This document shows positions 5,281-7,688 of a DNA stretch of 7,688 nt, piece by piece. The notes beneath the pieces are model-generated. The model saw only the letters and a list, made by a program, of their open reading frames with translations, was not told where the DNA came from and did not search any database. Each line of letters opens with the position of its first letter. Positions within the stretch are counted from its first letter, which is position 1. Both the position numbers and the translations under genes were made by a program. Origin of the DNA: Flammeovirgaceae bacterium (GTDB lineage: Bacteria > Bacteroidota > Bacteroidia > Cytophagales > MED-G16); NCBI GenBank assembly GCA_002702205.1, contig NZYP01000015.1:30834-38521 (forward strand). The letters are read 5' to 3'.

Positions 5281-7173
5281 TTACTTTGATAGTATATCAA
5301 TACTCCTCTGAACAAACCCAGTTAGTTTAGATCCAGTTAACATATTCTGAGATAAAAGTGCAAGATCATAAACCTGTGAAGCAATCTTCTCTTTTGTCTT
5401 ATTTGTTTTAGCTTTCAGAATCTTATCAATTAGTTTGTGATTGCCATTAATACTCACAGAAACCATCTCACCAGCCCCCCCCATCATCATAGGATTATTC
5501 CCACTTGATTTTGCCATGTCTTGCATTCTCCTAAAAAATTCTGGAAGAGTAATTACTACTGGGCTTTCATCAGTACTCAGTGACTCTACATTTATAACAG
5601 TTGAAGGGTTATTTATTATTTTTTCAAATATCTTTTTTAATGATTCTTTCTCATCATCAGAGATAACAGCTTCTTTCTTCTCATCCTTATCAATTAATTT
5701 GTCTAGGATATCTGAGTCTACTCTTTTAATCTGTACTTTATCAAGTTTCTGTTCTATATGATTTATATAATGACTATCAATTACATTATCAAAAAGCACA
5801 ATATCGTAGTTTCTTTTTTTTGCTTCCTCAATAAAAGAGTCTTGTTTCTCTGGATCATTTGAGTATAAAATAACAGTATTTTTATCCTTATCTTTTTGAG
5901 TTTTAGAAATAAATTTTTTGTATTCATCAAAAGTTCTCATTTTATTATCTAGGCTTTGTAGCAGAGCTATTTTTTCAACCTTTTCATAAAACTTTTCCTC
6001 AGATATCATCCCATACTTTACAAAAAGATTTATATCCTTCCACTTTTCATTGTAAGAAGTTCTGTCTTCTTTAAATAGTTCAGAGAGTTTATCTGCAACT
6101 TTTTTTGTAATGTAGGAATTTATTTTTTTTACGTTTCCATCTGACTGTAAATAACTTCTTGATACATTCAGAGGTATGTCAGGAGAATCTATAACACCGT
6201 GAAGTAGCATTAAAAATTCTGGGACAACGTCTTTTACTTCATCAGTTATAAATACTTGTCTAGAGTAGAGTTGAATTTTATTTTTTTGTACCTCAAAATC
6301 ATTTTTAATTTTTGGGAAAAAAAGTATGCCTGTCAAATTAAATGGATAGTCAACATTTAAGTGAATCCAAAAAAGAGGTTCTTCTGAGAATGGATGTAGC
6401 TCTTTATAAAATTCTTTATAATCTTCGTCTTTTAGATCTTTAGGACTTTTGTTCCAAATTGGATTAGGGTTATTAATAATGTTATCCTCTTTAACAGATT
6501 TATATTTTGGCTTGCCATCCTTATCTTTACCATCTTCAATTGATTTTTCTTTCTGACCAAACTTGATTTCCACTGGTAGGAATCTGCAGTATTTCTTTAA
6601 AATTTCTTCAACCTTACTTTCCTCTAGGAAATCTTTAGAGTCATCATTTATATGTAAAATTATTTCGGTGCCTCTTTCTTTTTTATTGGATGGTTTTATC
6701 TCAAATTCAGTGTTACCGTCACACTTCCAGTATGCAGCTTTATTTTTAGTAATGTATGATTTTGATTTTATTTCAACGTACCTTGAAACCATGAAAGCCG
6801 AATAAAACCCTAGGCCAAAATGTCCAATTATCTGGCTGGAGTCATCTTTATCTTTATATTTTTCTATGAATTCTGTGGCTCCAGAAAATGCAATTTGATT
6901 TATATATTTTTTTATCTCGTCGGCAGACATGCCAATACCTTTATCAGATATTGTTATAGTCTTTTTCTTCTTATCTAATATTATTTCAATTGTTAAATCC
7001 CCAAGCTCATCTTTCATATCTCCCATTTGTGAGAGGCTTTTAATTTTTTGAGTTGCATCTACGGCATTTGATACCAGTTCTCTAAGAAAGATATCCTGGT
7101 CTGAGTACAGGAATTTCTTAATTATAGGGAATATGTTTTCTGTGTTAATTGAGATGTTGCCTTTTTCTTTCAT
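5281..7173 (-). CDS. htpG: Molecular chaperone HtpG (bacterial Hsp90)
   Basis: A 630-residue cytosolic homodimeric ATPase that helps fold and remodel client proteins. The GHKL ATPase domain fills about 1-200: RELVSNAVDA with the catalytic Glu32 and Mg-binding Asn36, SDKGIGM with Asp77, the lid segment NQIAFSGATEF (91-102), GHFGLGFYSAF (117-127), and GTEI at 168-171. The middle domain (about 230-480) carries LNVSRSYLQ with Arg337, equivalent to the ATPase-promoting Arg of Hsp90. The C-terminal dimerisation domain ends at ILSK with no eukaryotic MEEVD tail. Length and order are normal for bacterial HtpG. A linker near 561-569 (PMMMGGAGE) is encoded over a run of eight G's (5475-5482), striking in this AT-rich DNA. 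The ATG at 7173 lies 6 nt after the DUF4293 gene stop, which suggests one transcript. Confidence 0.98.
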   Translation of the reverse strand: MKEKGNISINTENIFPIIKKFLYSDQDIFLRELVSNAVDATQKIKSLSQMGDMKDELGDLTIEIILDKKKKTITISDKGIGMSADEIKKYINQIAFSGATEFIEKYKDKDDSSQIIGHFGLGFYSAFMVSRYVEIKSKSYITKNKAAYWKCDGNTEFEIKPSNKKERGTEIILHINDDSKDFLEESKVEEILKKYCRFLPVEIKFGQKEKSIEDGKDKDGKPKYKSVKEDNIINNPNPIWNKSPKDLKDEDYKEFYKELHPFSEEPLFWIHLNVDYPFNLTGILFFPKIKNDFEVQKNKIQLYSRQVFITDEVKDVVPEFLMLLHGVIDSPDIPLNVSRSYLQSDGNVKKINSYITKKVADKLSELFKEDRTSYNEKWKDINLFVKYGMISEEKFYEKVEKIALLQSLDNKMRTFDEYKKFISKTQKDKDKNTVILYSNDPEKQDSFIEEAKKRNYDIVLFDNVIDSHYINHIEQKLDKVQIKRVDSDILDKLIDKDEKKEAVISDDEKESLKKIFEKIINNPSTVINVESLSTDESPVVITLPEFFRRMQDMAKSSGNNPMMMGGAGEMVSVSINGNHKLIDKILKAKTNKTKEKIASQVYDLALLSQNMLTGSKLTGFVQRSIDILSK

Positions 7174-7179
7174 AATATT

Positions 7180-7668
7180 TTATCTAATTCTTTCAGATTC
7201 TCTTACTAATAATTCATCTTTTCTAATAAACCTATTTGATAGGAAATTGAAAAATATCGCCAAAAATATCAAATAAAATGAAATTAGAAAACTGATTCTA
7301 TCATTGATATTAATGTATGTCTCATCATAAAATACCTGATATAAAAAGAAAAAGATAATTAAAGATGTAAGAAGAGAGTTGATTGTACCAATTTTTATTT
7401 GTGTTAGTCTGTTCTTATAACTGAAAATAGAATATAGGGAGAGCACACAACAAAGGATTATAATGCCTGAGATATAAAAGTAATCGTAAACTGTCCCCGA
7501 ACCTTTAGAGATCTCTTCCACAGAACTACTTGAGATATAACCTGTTACCATAATTTCTGGCGAATTGTTTTCAGACATTTCTATTTTTTGCCATACTGGA
7601 AAGAAAAATGTTGATATTAAACTAGCTATAAATAAGATTAGGAATATTGTTTGGATTCTCTGTATCAT
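7180..7668 (-). CDS. DUF4293 family integral membrane protein
   Basis: A 162-residue inner-membrane protein of unknown function. Four hydrophobic segments are visible at about 6-26, 65-83, 94-113 and 125-144, with a polar loop between the first two. It starts MIQRIQTIFL and ends in the charged tail IRKDELLVRESERIR; both ends are typical of DUF4293, a family largely restricted to Bacteroidetes, so this gene is also a taxonomic marker. The ATG at 7668 matches the conserved N-terminus. The 20 bases remaining upstream show no full promoter (one TTTG at 7683-7686 without a matching -7 box), so the promoter may lie outside the window. From memory, relatives are often next to rho, which would then lie just past the right edge. 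It is the first visible gene of the leftward series. Confidence 0.9.
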   Translation of the reverse strand: MIQRIQTIFLILFIASLISTFFFPVWQKIEMSENNSPEIMVTGYISSSSVEEISKGSGTVYDYFYISGIIILCCVLSLYSIFSYKNRLTQIKIGTINSLLTSLIIFFFLYQVFYDETYININDRISFLISFYLIFLAIFFNFLSNRFIRKDELLVRESERIR

Positions 7669-7688
7669 GAATGTATTTTGTACAAAGA

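Noticed and set aside
5253..5300. TAATTTTC as a -7 box for the MORN-like gene.
   Set aside because: It has one mismatch in the key TTTG part, and I see no TTTG at the right distance upstream.

Overview
This window looks like chromosomal DNA from a low-G+C member of the Bacteroidetes, most likely a flavobacterium. Four things point there. A protein with the DUF4293 architecture is present, a family largely confined to this phylum. RNase R, LipB and the prenyl synthase resemble the flavobacterial versions in motif wording. A close match to the Bacteroidetes housekeeping promoter (TTTG, 19 bp, TAnnTTTG) lies ahead of rplU. Most starts have no clear Shine-Dalgarno sequence. I see no mobile element, CRISPR array, tRNA or rRNA, and no sign of recent transfer.

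Layout. Bases 1-269 are non-coding. They hold two overlapping inverted repeats (1-47), a rod-like structured RNA candidate of about 100 nt (51-149) that may be a 6S-like RNA, a T-rich stretch, and the rplU promoter (219-249). The + strand pair rplU-rpmA (270-840) follows. From 837 to 7668 all genes lie on the - strand in a tightly packed series, in transcription order: DUF4293 membrane protein, htpG, a secreted MORN/YwqK-like protein, lipB, rnr, and a polyprenyl diphosphate synthase. Junctions run from a 28-nt gap to a 4-nt ATGA overlap, so co-transcription from a promoter beyond the right edge is likely. The last gene of this series meets rpmA tail to tail with a 4-bp overlap and no terminator between them.

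Together the genes are housekeeping: ribosome assembly (L21, L27), RNA turnover (RNase R), lipoate attachment (LipB), isoprenoid supply (prenyl synthase) and protein folding (HtpG). I found no obvious new defence or metabolic system. The points most worth checking are the structured RNA upstream of rplU, and the lipB-rnr junction. There RNase R lacks its usual N-terminal winged-helix domain, has no ATG or GTG start, and is preceded by a small hairpin.
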